A stretch of DNA of 64,000 bases, from assembly GCA_002083615.1 (NCBI GenBank), contig MSXO01000009.1, forward strand, positions 61,384 to 125,383, in the 5' to 3' direction. The stretch is from Proteobacteria bacterium ST_bin11 (lineage in GTDB: Bacteria; Pseudomonadota; Gammaproteobacteria; Methylococcales; Methylomonadaceae). Position numbers and translations under genes: made by a program. Of the stretch, positions 17,884-27,621 are shown in pieces. The notes under the pieces were generated by a model. It saw only the letters and a program-made list of their open reading frames with translations. It did not search any database and had not been told where the DNA came from. Position 1 is the first letter of the stretch, and each line of letters begins with the position of its first letter.

Positions 17884-18585
17884 TTAAGAGTAGTAGTCAA
17901 AGTCCTCTTTTTTCTCTAGCTTGAACCCCGGTTCCACGTTGATTTTAATATCTTTGAGTTTGGTTTTCTCAGGTGCAGGCGTGGCGCGTACCTCATCCAT
18001 AAAATCCTTGAACCACTGGGCATTAATAACCCCAGCCATATCCTTGTCTTGCAACACGTTCTGCTCGTCGGGCAAGCTGCCGTAGTCCCTGGCGGTTTGC
18101 AATGCCGCCAAGCAGGCATCGTTATCACTGCGTAAAGCATAAACGCAGGCCAAATTGTAAGCCGCGCTGCCTTTTTGAATACCGCAGGCCTTTTCGAAAA
18201 AATCTTCCGCCAAATCGTAAAGATCAGGTTTCGCCGCCTCGGAACTGATGCGAGCCAGTTCCATGAACGCAACACCACCATCTATCGCGGCGCCCAAATA
18301 GTTGGGCGACATCAGCAAACAAAATGAAAACTTGGAAATGGCGTCTTCGTAAATTTCGATAGCGGCTTTGGGCTCTTGGGTCCGGGCTTCATGCAACAAA
18401 CCAAAGCCCCAGTGATACAACGCTTCGGAAACAATCAAATGGTCGGCAATCACGTTGGCAAAGCCTTGATACGCACCCTTGTATAATTGCTCGGCTTTGC
18501 TGCCTTCATTTTTACGAGCTTGGGCAATTTGCTTAATTGCCGCGTCCAGGGTGGAACGCTTTTTAAATGAACTCAATAGCGACAT
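17884..18585 (-). CDS. TPR-like hypothetical protein
   Basis: A 233-residue soluble protein built of helical repeats, with tetratricopeptide-like segments at about 40-75, 78-110 and 125-165 (for example AEDFFEKACGIQKGSAAYNLACVYALRSD). It has a charged C-terminal tail with KLKDIKINVEPGFKLEKKEDFDYY. There is no signal peptide. Similar proteins occur in gammaproteobacteria and are annotated only as TPR-containing. It is divergent from the DUF2288 gene. Function unknown. Confidence 0.75.
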   Translation of the reverse strand: MSLLSSFKKRSTLDAAIKQIAQARKNEGSKAEQLYKGAYQGFANVIADHLIVSEALYHWGFGLLHEARTQEPKAAIEIYEDAISKFSFCLLMSPNYLGAAIDGGVAFMELARISSEAAKPDLYDLAEDFFEKACGIQKGSAAYNLACVYALRSDNDACLAALQTARDYGSLPDEQNVLQDKDMAGVINAQWFKDFMDEVRATPAPEKTKLKDIKINVEPGFKLEKKEDFDYYS

Positions 18586-18668
18586 TGATGAATCCTCACT
18601 TCTGTTTTATAAACCGGGTTACGATAAAATAGTTGGGCATACTACAACATCCCAACCGGAAAATGTTA

Positions 18669-18995
18669 ATGAACGATTTAAGCCCCGATCTGGAAAAAGC
18701 CAAGGTGAATTTGGAAACCTCGTCCATTCCCTGGGCCGAGTTGCAACGATTTTTCGCAGCCGGACTGGCAATCTCGGTCGCAGAGGAGCTAGATCTGGTC
18801 GAAGTGGCTTACCAGTTTTCGCGCGACAATAAAACTCAGGTCGCACAATGGCTGGAGGCCGGCCTAATCGGTCATGTTTCGGATCGACAGGCCGGCGAAT
18901 GGATCAGCGCCAACAGCTCGGTTTGGGCTGTTGTAGTCAGGCCCTGGGTGCTAGTTCAGGCAAGTATTTACGCGCCAGCCAATAATCCACACTGA
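18669..18995 (+). CDS. DUF2288 family protein
   Basis: About 108 residues from the ATG at 18669 (MNDLSPDLEKAKVNLETSSI). Upstream in-frame codons exist from 18633, but the GGAAAA just before favours this start. The conserved core is PWAELQRFFAAGLAISV, LDLVEVAYQFSRDN and AVVVRPWVLVQ. Function of the family is unknown. The 3' end overlaps the convergent DoxX gene by 59 bases, which is unusual. The last eleven codons may be a lineage-specific extension. Confidence 0.8.
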   Translation: MNDLSPDLEKAKVNLETSSIPWAELQRFFAAGLAISVAEELDLVEVAYQFSRDNKTQVAQWLEAGLIGHVSDRQAGEWISANSSVWAVVVRPWVLVQASIYAPANNPH

Positions 18996-19602
18996 CAAAC
19001 CTACCGCCGCCCAGGAAAAACAAAGCAAGCAACATTACGAAATAGGTGGCGGCAAACTCAATCCCATTATTCAGTATTACGAAAGCGCCGTTCTCAGTCA
19101 GCCATTGATAGTCGCCCTGCGCCTGTAAAATTTCCTTGGCGCGATCTAACCGTTCTATCGCGCCTATGGTGCGCTCGGTGGCAAAAATACCGGTGCCGGC
19201 GGCGATGGCTAGCCAACCGTTCTGGATATGCACGCTGATGGCGGCCACCACCATGATTATCATCAATGGCAAAGTGATTGGCCGGGTGGCAAAACCAAAC
19301 AATAAAAACAAGGCGCCAACAATTTCAAATAGCGCGACCAGAAATACCAAAACATAGGGCGCCGGCAAGCCCAAGCCCCATTCGGCATTGCCAAACCACT
19401 CGGCCGTGTCGGAAAAGTTTGCGAATTTTTTGGTGCCCGCCATCCAAAACACCGGCGCTAAATAGAGCCGCAGCAACAGCGGCGCCAAAAAATCCAAGCA
19501 TTTAGCCGTATCGCAACTGCGTTTGGACAGTTGCATAATCCCCGGTAGTTTTTCGATGACCACCGCCATTAACGAAGCAAAAGACGTATTATTCATTTTC
19601 AT
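18937..19602 (-). CDS. DoxX family membrane protein
   Basis: A 221-residue inner-membrane protein with four hydrophobic segments (about 42-60, 80-105, 108-132 and 175-200). The DoxX-like LLLRLYLAPVFWMAGTKKFANFSDTAEWFGN and FLVALFEIVGALFLLFGFATR are present. DoxX-family proteins have been tied to thiosulfate:quinone oxidation in archaea and to redox membrane complexes in other bacteria. The actual role here is unknown. It overlaps the convergent DUF2288 gene. Confidence 0.85.
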   Translation of the reverse strand: MKMNNTSFASLMAVVIEKLPGIMQLSKRSCDTAKCLDFLAPLLLRLYLAPVFWMAGTKKFANFSDTAEWFGNAEWGLGLPAPYVLVFLVALFEIVGALFLLFGFATRPITLPLMIIMVVAAISVHIQNGWLAIAAGTGIFATERTIGAIERLDRAKEILQAQGDYQWLTENGAFVILNNGIEFAATYFVMLLALFFLGGGRFVSVDYWLARKYLPELAPRA

Positions 19603-19638
19603 TCCCCTCCCCCAATTTTTTATTATGTACCCGCTTTT

Positions 19639-19983
19639 ATGAACATCAGCAGTTCGTGCATTTTTACAGGCATTCCAGCTCAGTTGCCAATAGAATTATG
19701 CCAAACCTTGTTTAGCAAGCCCACTATTCGCGTCGAGCGCATCGTTTCCAAGGGTCATTGCAGCGCCGAAAACGAGTGGTACGATCAAAATCAGGACGAG
19801 TGGGTGATATTGTTACAAGGCGCCGCCAGGCTGACATTTGCCCAATCTACGCCTGTGGACCTGAAGCCGGGCGACTACCTGCTGATTCCGGCGCATTGTC
19901 GGCACCGGGTGGACTGGACCGATCCGGACATGGAATCCATATGGCTGGCAATTCATATTTTTGAGGCGCCGGCCGCGGAATAA
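19639..19983 (+). CDS. Cupin-domain protein
   Basis: A 114-residue single-cupin protein. Motif 1 is loosely CSAENEWYDQNQDEWVILLQG and motif 2 is KPGDYLLIPAHCRHRVDW. Metal-ligand His/Glu positions are only partly conserved (E, E, H, H). The gene lies 36 bases from the divergent DoxX start, so they may share a promoter. Small stand-alone cupins of this sort often have phosphoribosylaminomutase-like or unknown roles; none can be assigned. Confidence 0.85.
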   Translation: MNISSSCIFTGIPAQLPIELCQTLFSKPTIRVERIVSKGHCSAENEWYDQNQDEWVILLQGAARLTFAQSTPVDLKPGDYLLIPAHCRHRVDWTDPDMESIWLAIHIFEAPAAE

Positions 19984-20042
19984 ACCAGCATTCGGCATGA
20001 GGAACTGTCGTGCCCATGGCCGGACACGACGAGTCAAACTGA

Positions 20043-21329
20043 TTAGCGGGGCTTGGCTGTTTGCTGACGAGGTTTACGTGAATTAGGTGCGCGTTTGCCC
20101 GGCTCCCCTCCTGGCCGACCATTTTGCGGTCTTCTGGCCGGCTTGTTCGGTTGAGCCGTTTGCGGTTTTGGCTTACTATTGGTCACTACCAATGACACAT
20201 TGGGATAGCCCGTATCATCAACTCGCGGAATCTGCCTTTTCAGCAGCTTTTCGATGGCAGCCAACAAATAGGCCTCTTCAGGGTCGACCAGCGAAATTGC
20301 CTGGCCTTCTGCGCCAGCGCGGCCGGTGCGACCAATGCGATGCACGTAATCTTCCGCTACTTGCGGCAAATCGAAGTTCACCACATGGGGCAATTGATCG
20401 ATATCCAAACCGCGAGCGGCGATGTCGGTAGCAATTAATGCGGTAATCGAACCGTTTTTAAACTCTTCCAGTGCCCGTACCCGTGCACCCTGACTTTTGT
20501 CACCGTGCAAGGCCGCGCAACGGATTCCGTCTTTGATCAACTGTTTGGCTAAACGATCCGCGCCGTGTTTGGTGCGGACAAACACTAACACCTGCTGCCA
20601 ATGACCATTGCCGATCAGGTAGGACAGCAATTCGCGCTTGTATTCACGGGAAATGCCATAGACCAACTGCGAGACAGTATCGGCGGCGGCATTGCGCTTG
20701 GCGACTGCTATTTCAACCGGATCGGTGAGTATTTGTTCAGCGAGCGCGCTAATTTCCGGGGCATAGGTCGCTGAAAACAGCAGGTTTTGGCGCTTGTTAG
20801 GTAACAGAGCAATAATTCGCCGGATATCGCGGATAAAGCCCATGTCCAGCATCCGGTCCGCTTCGTCGAGCACAAAATGCTCAACTTTGGATAAATCAAG
20901 ATGCTGTTGCTGAATCAAATCCAATAAACGACCGGGCGTGGCAACGACAATATCGGTGCCACGCTGTATTTTCTGAATTTGCGGATTAATGCTGACGCCG
21001 CCGTAGATTGCCTCGGCAAAAAACGGCAAATGCTTACCGTAGGTTTTGACGCTTTCATAAACTTGCATGGCCAATTCCCGCGTCGGCGTGAGTATCAATA
21101 TCCGAACCGGACGTGGCTTTTGCGGAACTGCTTGTCCTTGCAGAAGCTGAAGCAAAGGCAAGGTAAATCCTGCAGTTTTACCGGTCCCGGTTTGCGCGCC
21201 GGCTAACACATCGCGGCCTTGTAAAATCACCGGAATAGCCTGCGCCTGTATTGGCGTCGGGGTTTCGTAACCTTGTTCGGCAACGGCCTTTAGAAGTTGC
21301 TCAGACAAACCCAATTCTGAAAATAACAT
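20043..21329 (-). CDS. rhlE: DEAD-box RNA helicase RhlE
   Basis: ATP-dependent RNA helicase, probably in ribosome assembly or RNA turnover. The 428-residue protein shows the Q motif (FSELGLSEQLLKAVAEQGYETPTPIQ region), Walker A AQTGTGKT (about 45-52), DEAD in VLDEADRMLDMGF, the SAT motif FSAT and HRIGRTGRAG. The C-terminal tail from about 380 is rich in Lys/Arg/Pro/Gln, typical of RhlE proteins and probably RNA-binding. It is isolated, convergent with the cupin gene. Assignment to RhlE rather than another DEAD-box subgroup rests on length and tail. Confidence 0.9.
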   Translation of the reverse strand: MLFSELGLSEQLLKAVAEQGYETPTPIQAQAIPVILQGRDVLAGAQTGTGKTAGFTLPLLQLLQGQAVPQKPRPVRILILTPTRELAMQVYESVKTYGKHLPFFAEAIYGGVSINPQIQKIQRGTDIVVATPGRLLDLIQQQHLDLSKVEHFVLDEADRMLDMGFIRDIRRIIALLPNKRQNLLFSATYAPEISALAEQILTDPVEIAVAKRNAAADTVSQLVYGISREYKRELLSYLIGNGHWQQVLVFVRTKHGADRLAKQLIKDGIRCAALHGDKSQGARVRALEEFKNGSITALIATDIAARGLDIDQLPHVVNFDLPQVAEDYVHRIGRTGRAGAEGQAISLVDPEEAYLLAAIEKLLKRQIPRVDDTGYPNVSLVVTNSKPKPQTAQPNKPARRPQNGRPGGEPGKRAPNSRKPRQQTAKPR

Positions 21330-21480
21330 GCAATAACCTTATGTTATGCCCGTAATTAACGGGTGTATGAATAGAAAAGATATGGCATGATTAACACACC
21401 AACAGTAGCAAAAACTGACTTTGCACCTAAACTAAATCCTCGATAGCGTAAGCGCGATTCTTCAGCAGGGATCAAAACAA

Positions 21481-21843
21481 ATGAGTTTCGAAAAACGAGT
21501 TCACCGTAGAGTAAAACCTAGGGGCCTGCAGGCAGGTGTTATTTTTAACAGCAGAACAGCCCGGGAAATTTCGCTGAATGCGGAAATTCTGGATATCAGC
21601 TATAGCGGCATCCGGGTCAAGCTCAAAGACCCGATAAGCGCGGATGTCGCCGGCAAAGTTAAAATCACCATGGTACTACCCGAATCTGGAACGCCGTTCA
21701 GTGTCCACGGGATTCTGAAACATCAACATGTCGACTCAGAGTGCGGCTTGCACTACATCGACCACGTCGAAGGGTCCATCGACGACCTAATGTTTGAATG
21801 TATCGAACTTGACGATACCACGGTGCTTATCAAAGCCGTTTAA
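21481..21843 (+). CDS. PilZ-domain protein
   Basis: A 120-residue protein with the cyclic-di-GMP-binding pattern of PilZ domains: basic RRVKPRG near the N-terminus and DISYSGIRVKL in the middle (D/NxSxxG). It would bind c-di-GMP and act as a small receptor, in line with an HD-GYP-type phosphodiesterase encoded at 36.2 kb in this window. The ATG is preceded by an agcaggga-like ribosome binding site. It is convergent with rapA with 32 bases between. Confidence 0.88.
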   Translation: MSFEKRVHRRVKPRGLQAGVIFNSRTAREISLNAEILDISYSGIRVKLKDPISADVAGKVKITMVLPESGTPFSVHGILKHQHVDSECGLHYIDHVEGSIDDLMFECIELDDTTVLIKAV

Positions 21844-21875
21844 TCATCTTCGCGGGCGCCACTCTTTAGCAAAGC

Positions 21876-24638
21876 CTAACTGGTAATAACGAACCTGACC
21901 GCATCCAGTCGCAACTGAGTCTCCTGTATGCTTTCATGAGACAGCATCGTCATCTCCTTGAGTTGTTCAATTTCCTGCTCTTTGATACCGGGATTGATCT
22001 TTTTCAGCCGCACCAGTCGTTTGATTTCTCCCGTTAGCGTCGCGATCATCAGATTACTGCGTTCCGCTATCAATTTCTGCATTTGCTCGCCAGCCAACTG
22101 CTCTGCCACTTTGATCATATCCTGAATATGCTGGCGCTGGCTGTTCAAGAACTGACTGATTTGCGCCTTATCGAAACTATCACCAGTCTCGACCAAACTA
22201 TCGTGGCTAATAAGCAGCGTTAGATCTTTTTTGTGCTGATCAACTAAAACGCGCAGCGGCGTATGCGGTAGAAATCGGCCGATTTGTAACTCTGCGGGCG
22301 CACTACATTCCGCAACAAACAGCAGCTCTAAAAGGAATTGCCCGGCTTTGAGTTGCGGATGTTTGACCACGCTGACTGCCGCGTTGCCGGTCTCGCTGGA
22401 CAACACCAAATCCATGGCCGACAACACCATGGGATGTTCGGCGGTCAAAAATTGCATGTCTTCCCTGGCCAAGGCGATATCGCGATTAATGGTTACCGTC
22501 AAACCGTCGTCCTGCAACATCGGAAAATGGGCGATGCGCAGATTTTCGCTAGGCCATAAAATATGGCAATCCCGCGAGTGATCTTCGACATCCACACCGT
22601 AACAGTCGAACATCGCTTCCATAAACGGCCACAAACTGCCGTCGCGCTCAAACGCGGTGATCTCGTCAACCAACTGCGCGGCTTCTTGCGGTCGGCAAGA
22701 ATTCAGCTCCAACAGTAAGTCGCGGCCTTTATGCAATGCCTCTTCCACCTCACCGTTCAAACGCTTGGTTGCGGCGATTAAGGCCTCTACTGCCGCTGAA
22801 TCACGGCTGACCAATGCCTCATCGCGGGCGTCGCCCAGTAATTTCAATACTTGCGCAGCCCCTGAACAATTATGCCGGAATGCGTCCAGGCCTTCGTCAT
22901 ACCAACGAAATAACACATGCTGAGCACTATCCTGTAAATAAGGAATATGAATTTGAATGACATGTTTCTGGCCTATCCTATCCAGTCGACCAATGCGTTG
23001 CTGCAGTAAATCTGGGTTTTCCGGCAGATCGAACAAAAACAAATGCCGTACGAATTGGAAATTGCGCCCTTCGCTGCCGATCTCGGAACAAATCAGCACT
23101 TGCGCGCGGCTTTCTTCGTCGGCGAAAAATGCCGCAGCCCGATCACGCTCGACGATACTCATGCCTTCATGAAACACTGCTGCGGTATGCCCAACGTGCT
23201 GCCGCAACAATTGCTCCAACTGAATAGCGGTTTCCGCGCGCTTGCAGATCAACAAGGCTTTTTCGTCGCCCAAGGCTTTCAATTGCCCGACCAACCAATG
23301 CAGATAAGGGCTGTTAGCTAAATCCGCAGTCTCTTCACCTTGCAGCGGATAAGCATGACGTTGCCGTTCCGGAAAACCCTGCACCGTTTGCCGGGAGTTT
23401 CTGAATAAAATCCGTCCGGTGCCATGATGATCGAGCAGCAATTTGATCATCTCTTCCCGAGCGTTGGCTTGGGTGTCGTTGACCTCTTGCAGCAGTTTGT
23501 CGACATTGTCCTGCTTTAATAAATCTTTCAGTTGGTTTTGCTGCTCCGCATCCAACGCTTCGCCTGAAATCAGCAAATTCGCCAGCCTAGCGACCGGCTC
23601 AAACTGGCTTTCTTCCCGCAGAAATTGCTCGAACCGATAAAAACGGTCAGGATCAAGCAAACGCAAGCGCGCAAAATGGCTCTCCTTACCCAATTGCTCG
23701 GGGGTCGCGGTCAACAAGATCAAACCATCAGACGCCACTGCTAATTGTTCGACAAACAGATAATCGGCGCTGGGCGCGTCTTCGCTCCATTGCAGATGGT
23801 GGGCTTCGTCTACCACTACCAAATCCCAGCCAGCATCCAGGGCTTGTTGCTGGCGATGCTCGGAATCGGCAAAGAAACGCTGACTGCACAACACTAGCTG
23901 TTCACTAAGAAACGGGTTGTCGTCTGGACTGGCAAAACAGCGGCTTTCGTCAAAGATACTAAAGCGGAGATTAAAGCGGCGCAGCATCTCCACTAACCAT
24001 TGATGCAGCAGGCTTTCCGGCACTAAAATCAAGACGCGATTGCTTAAGCCGTTGATCAAACGATGTTGAATGATCAGACCCGCTTCTATGGTTTTTCCCA
24101 AACCCACTTCGTCGGCCAGCATAATACGCGGCAAGGCGCGACTTGCAGCTTGATGGGCGATATAAAGCTGATGCGGAATCAGGGAGGCCCGAGCCCCCTG
24201 CAAGCCTTTGGTAGCCGCTTGCTGATGATTTTGCTGACGGCGCCAGGTCTCGTAGCGAAGCAAGAACCAAGCTGTAGGGTCGAATTGACCAGTAAACAAA
24301 CGATCTTGCGGTTTGTTAAATTGAATATGATGGTTAAGCTCCATCTCGTCGATTTGCTGCAACTGACCGTCTTCATCGGTACCGATATAGGTCAACAATC
24401 CATTGTGCTCCTGCACCTGCTGCACGCTTATCTTGGCATAATCAGCCGACTCGATCACATCACCTTCGTTAAACTGCACTCGGGTCAAAGGTGCGTTATC
24501 TATGGCATATACCCGCTTGTCGCCAGTTGCTAAAAACAATACGGTGACTCGGTTAAATTCGGCATCCATCACCATACCTAAACCGAGTTCGGATTCGGTA
24601 TTACTAATCCAGCGTTGGCCGGGAATAAATTCATTCAT
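21876..24638 (-). CDS. rapA: RNA polymerase-associated ATPase RapA (HepA)
   Basis: SWI2/SNF2-type ATPase that recycles stalled RNA polymerase. The 920-residue protein has two N-terminal Tudor-like segments (about 1-110) and a helicase core with LADEVGLGKTIEAG (Walker A, about 174) and VVVDEAHHLQW (DEAH). Motif V/VI is SEGRNFQFVRHLFLFDLPENPDLLQQRIGRLDRIGQ. A long C-terminal domain follows. Slightly shorter than the 968-residue E. coli protein but complete. It is monocistronic in this window. Confidence 0.95.
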   Translation of the reverse strand: MNEFIPGQRWISNTESELGLGMVMDAEFNRVTVLFLATGDKRVYAIDNAPLTRVQFNEGDVIESADYAKISVQQVQEHNGLLTYIGTDEDGQLQQIDEMELNHHIQFNKPQDRLFTGQFDPTAWFLLRYETWRRQQNHQQAATKGLQGARASLIPHQLYIAHQAASRALPRIMLADEVGLGKTIEAGLIIQHRLINGLSNRVLILVPESLLHQWLVEMLRRFNLRFSIFDESRCFASPDDNPFLSEQLVLCSQRFFADSEHRQQQALDAGWDLVVVDEAHHLQWSEDAPSADYLFVEQLAVASDGLILLTATPEQLGKESHFARLRLLDPDRFYRFEQFLREESQFEPVARLANLLISGEALDAEQQNQLKDLLKQDNVDKLLQEVNDTQANAREEMIKLLLDHHGTGRILFRNSRQTVQGFPERQRHAYPLQGEETADLANSPYLHWLVGQLKALGDEKALLICKRAETAIQLEQLLRQHVGHTAAVFHEGMSIVERDRAAAFFADEESRAQVLICSEIGSEGRNFQFVRHLFLFDLPENPDLLQQRIGRLDRIGQKHVIQIHIPYLQDSAQHVLFRWYDEGLDAFRHNCSGAAQVLKLLGDARDEALVSRDSAAVEALIAATKRLNGEVEEALHKGRDLLLELNSCRPQEAAQLVDEITAFERDGSLWPFMEAMFDCYGVDVEDHSRDCHILWPSENLRIAHFPMLQDDGLTVTINRDIALAREDMQFLTAEHPMVLSAMDLVLSSETGNAAVSVVKHPQLKAGQFLLELLFVAECSAPAELQIGRFLPHTPLRVLVDQHKKDLTLLISHDSLVETGDSFDKAQISQFLNSQRQHIQDMIKVAEQLAGEQMQKLIAERSNLMIATLTGEIKRLVRLKKINPGIKEQEIEQLKEMTMLSHESIQETQLRLDAVRFVITS

Positions 24639-24853
24639 GTGTTATTTCTTGGACATGTAATTATATTTTTAGCGCACAAATTATTTAGCTTAGCCGCCGC
24701 CGATAAGGCGGGATCATGTGAAAAGTGCATAATTCATGGCAATTGATCGAGGCAAAGAGAAATGGAAATCTCGGCAGCGTTGGAAAACATGCTTAAATTT
24801 AGCAGAACGCTGATTTTTTCAATGCCCCATCACTCATCATTATTAGGAACAGC

Positions 24854-25291
24854 ATGGCAAAGCCCATTACTCCCTTATTAGCCGCCGATATTTTGATCGA
24901 ATTGATCGATCTTCCACAGCGCCCCTTTGTTTTAATTGAGCGTAGATACCCGCCGTATGGCTGGGCTATTCCAGGGGGGTTTGTCGACGTCGGCGAAACC
25001 ATCGAACACGCAGCGATTCGCGAAGCGAAGGAAGAAACCTGTCTGGATGTGGAATTAAGTGTCTTGCTGGGACTTTATTCCAATCCCCTGCGCGACTCGC
25101 GTAACCACACGGTCACAGCCGTTTATCTGGCACAAGCCCACGGCACGCCAACGGCTGCAGACGATGCTAAAAACTACGGATTATTCAACTTTGACGATTT
25201 GCCGGATTTATTGGCTTTCGACCACGCGCAGGTAATAGCGGACTACCGGCATTATAAACTGACTGGTAAGGTTACGCCGCTAAGAATATAA
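24854..25291 (+). CDS. Nudix hydrolase
   Basis: A 145-residue protein with a Nudix box GFVDVGETIEHAAIREAKEE followed by TCL (residues about 42-64). The usual Gly near the end of the box (GX5EX7REUXEEXGU) is Cys here, so the box is complete in its catalytic Glu residues but has one substitution. Sequence around it (PYGWAIPGGFVDVGE, LLGLYSNPLRDSRNHTV) resembles ADP-ribose pyrophosphatase-like members. Substrate cannot be assigned. Confidence 0.88.
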   Translation: MAKPITPLLAADILIELIDLPQRPFVLIERRYPPYGWAIPGGFVDVGETIEHAAIREAKEETCLDVELSVLLGLYSNPLRDSRNHTVTAVYLAQAHGTPTAADDAKNYGLFNFDDLPDLLAFDHAQVIADYRHYKLTGKVTPLRI

Positions 25292-25335
25292 GTCTTAACT
25301 GATTTAAGTGATAGATTAGCTTTTTTGAAAGCCGC

Positions 25336-26142
25336 TCAGCCTTTCAAACCTAATACGTCCTGCATATCAAACAAGCCCCGCGGCTTGTCACCTATCCAAG
25401 CCGCAGCTCGCACTGCACCATTTGCAAAAGTCATGCGACTGCTTGCTTTATGAGTAATTTCCAGCCTTTCGCCTTCATCTGCGAACATCACGGTATGTTC
25501 GCCAACGATATCTCCGGCACGAATAGTGGAAAAGCCGATAGTTTTGCGGTCACGGGCACCAGTATCGCCTTCCCGGCCATAGATCGCACAATCTTTTAGG
25601 TCACGGCCCAAGGCTGCTGCCACTACCTCACCCATCCGCAAGGCTGTACCGGATGGCGCATCGACCTTGTGACGGTGGTGGGCTTCTATCACTTCGATGT
25701 CTGTATAGTCGCCCATCACCCTGGCGGTCATTTCCAATAACTTCAAGGAAAGATTAACGCCCACGCTGAAGTTCGGCGCAATCACAATCCCCACGTCATC
25801 GGCGGCTTTAGCGATAAACGCTTTCTGCGCATCGCTGTAACCGGTGGTCCCGATCACCACTTTCTTACCGGCCTGCCGGCAAATCTCGATATAGTTCATC
25901 GATGCATCGGGCCGGGTAAAGTCAATCAAGACGTCAAACCTATCAGTTAGCGCAGCCAGATCACCAGTCACTTGAATACCAGCCGTTGCGATGCCGGCCA
26001 GTTCCCCGGCATCCTTGCCGATTGCCAAGCTATCCGGCCGAGATACCGCCACCGTCAACTCAGTGTTTTCCGCGACCAGCGTAGCTCTAAGCAAACATAA
26101 ACCCATGCGCCCGGAAGCGCCTACTACTGCGATCCGTACCAT
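25336..26142 (-). CDS. dapB: 4-hydroxy-tetrahydrodipicolinate reductase
   Basis: Lysine and peptidoglycan-precursor enzyme that reduces 4-hydroxy-tetrahydrodipicolinate with NAD(P)H. The 268-residue protein has the Rossmann GASGRMG at the N-terminus and the catalytic EAHHRHKVDAPSGTALRMG (His pair and Lys). The start is only three bases after the dnaJ stop, so it is the last gene of the dnaJ transcription unit, a linkage seen in many gammaproteobacteria. The final codons form part of an 8-bp palindrome with TTTGAAAG at 25324-25331. Confidence 0.96.
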   Translation of the reverse strand: MVRIAVVGASGRMGLCLLRATLVAENTELTVAVSRPDSLAIGKDAGELAGIATAGIQVTGDLAALTDRFDVLIDFTRPDASMNYIEICRQAGKKVVIGTTGYSDAQKAFIAKAADDVGIVIAPNFSVGVNLSLKLLEMTARVMGDYTDIEVIEAHHRHKVDAPSGTALRMGEVVAAALGRDLKDCAIYGREGDTGARDRKTIGFSTIRAGDIVGEHTVMFADEGERLEITHKASSRMTFANGAVRAAAWIGDKPRGLFDMQDVLGLKG

Positions 26143-26145
26143 AGC

Positions 26146-27285
26146 TTATCCAGTTAGTTTATCGAAGAAGCTTTTAACGCCATCCATCCAGCCATGTTCT
26201 TGCGGACTATGATGCTTACCACCACCAGTCAAAGACTCACCCAATTTCTCGATCATGGCTTTCTGATCCTTGGTAAGGTGAACCGGGGTTTCCAGTTGCA
26301 CTTTACATAGCAGATCGCCTACCGCACCGCCTCTAACAGGTTTCACCCCTTTGCCGCGCAAACGAAACATCCGTCCAGTTTGCGTTTCAGGCGGGATTTT
26401 CAGCATGACCTTACCATCCAGGGTTGGCACTTCCAGTTCGCCGCCCAAACAGGCCATCGTGAAACTGATTGGCACTTCGCAGTATAGATTCGCACCATCA
26501 CGAGTAAAGATGGGGTGGTCCTTAACCTGAACTTGCACATACAAGTCACCGGCTGGCCCGCCGTTTGCACCCGCTTCACCTTCTCCGGCCAAGCGAATCC
26601 TGTCACCGGTATCGACACCGGCAGGTACTTTGACATTTAAAGTCTTGGTTTCCTGAGTACGGCCTTGGCCATAGCATTTAGGGCAAGGATCCTTGATTTG
26701 CTTGCCGGTACCCCGACAGGTCGGACAGGTTTGTTGTACCGAGAAGAAGCCCTGTTGCATTCTGACCTGACCATGACCATGACAGGTATTACAGGTAACC
26801 GGGCTACTGCCTTTTTTGGCCCCGCTACCGTTGCATTCGGCACACGCCACCAATACAGGTACTTTGACAGTAGCCTCGGTACCACCGACGGCTTCTTCGA
26901 GTGTTAATTCCAGGTTATAACGTAAATCGGCGCCGCGTTGCACACTACTACGCTGCTGCCGACCGCCACCAAAAATATCCCCGAACACATCACCGAAAAT
27001 ATCGCTAAAGTTCTCTGCCCCGCTAAAGCCGCCGCGACCGCCACCCATCGAGGAATCGACGCCGGCATGACCGAATTGATCGTAGGCTGCACGTTTTTTA
27101 GGGTCGGAAAGAACCTCGTAAGCTTCCTTGACCAACTTGAATTTCTTCTCCGCTTCTTCCGGATTATCGTTATTTCTATCAGGATGAAATTTCATCGCCA
27201 TCTTGCGATAGCTCTTCTTAATCTCGGCTTCGCTCGCGTTGCGATCCAATTCCAGCAGTTTGTAAAAGTCTTCTTTTGCGGCCAT
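26146..27285 (-). CDS. dnaJ: Chaperone DnaJ
   Basis: Co-chaperone that loads unfolded proteins on DnaK and stimulates its ATPase. The 379-residue protein has the J domain (1-70) with the HPD motif in MKFHPDRNND and a glycine-rich linker with GGGRGGFSGAE. Four zinc-binding repeats follow: CAECNGSG, CNTCHGHG, CPTCRGTG and CPKCYGQG. Normally dnaJ directly follows dnaK. Here about 1.1 kb of extra genes lie between them. Confidence 0.97.
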   Translation of the reverse strand: MAAKEDFYKLLELDRNASEAEIKKSYRKMAMKFHPDRNNDNPEEAEKKFKLVKEAYEVLSDPKKRAAYDQFGHAGVDSSMGGGRGGFSGAENFSDIFGDVFGDIFGGGRQQRSSVQRGADLRYNLELTLEEAVGGTEATVKVPVLVACAECNGSGAKKGSSPVTCNTCHGHGQVRMQQGFFSVQQTCPTCRGTGKQIKDPCPKCYGQGRTQETKTLNVKVPAGVDTGDRIRLAGEGEAGANGGPAGDLYVQVQVKDHPIFTRDGANLYCEVPISFTMACLGGELEVPTLDGKVMLKIPPETQTGRMFRLRGKGVKPVRGGAVGDLLCKVQLETPVHLTKDQKAMIEKLGESLTGGGKHHSPQEHGWMDGVKSFFDKLTG

Positions 27286-27327
27286 TTAAATGTCTTCGGT
27301 ATTATTATTCAGTGTTGATATATTCAG

Positions 27328-27621
27328 TTATAACCGGCCCAACCAATAATCGGGCCTTCTTTTTTTATGTGAAACCGCCAAAACTTGTACGCCAGCATGA
27401 TTATCCCTAAAAATAATTCGATAAGGAAATTTAAGTAGGGAAACCGCCCGGATGTTAGGTTTTCGCTCAACTCGATAACGTCCCGGCATATTGGCAACGC
27501 TAATCATAGAATTCTCAAACTCCGCCAAATAAGCGGCACCCAAACCCGGCTGCATTGATTCATAAAATCCGATAATTTCTAAATGTTCATGCTGAGCGCC
27601 GGGATGAAATCGATAATTCAT
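27328..27621 (-). CDS. RelE/ParE-family toxin
   Basis: A 97-residue basic protein of the ParE/RelE fold. It begins MNYRFHPGAQHEHLEIIGFY, has YLAEFENSMISVANMPGRYR in the middle and ends with PYRIIFRDNHAGVQVLAVSHKKRRPDYWLGRL, the typical C-terminal toxin strand pattern. Its ATG overlaps the antitoxin stop (ATGA). The pair sits between dnaJ and dnaK, downstream of the heat-shock promoter, so it may be cotranscribed with the chaperone genes in addition to any promoter of its own. No toxicity can be seen from sequence alone. Confidence 0.85.
   Translation of the reverse strand: MNYRFHPGAQHEHLEIIGFYESMQPGLGAAYLAEFENSMISVANMPGRYRVERKPNIRAVSLLKFPYRIIFRDNHAGVQVLAVSHKKRRPDYWLGRL

Noticed and set aside
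25324..25348. TTTGAAAG/CTTTCAAA palindrome at the dapB end as terminator
   Set aside because: On the transcribed strand no T-run follows the stem, and part of it lies in dapB coding sequence, so intrinsic termination is not supported.
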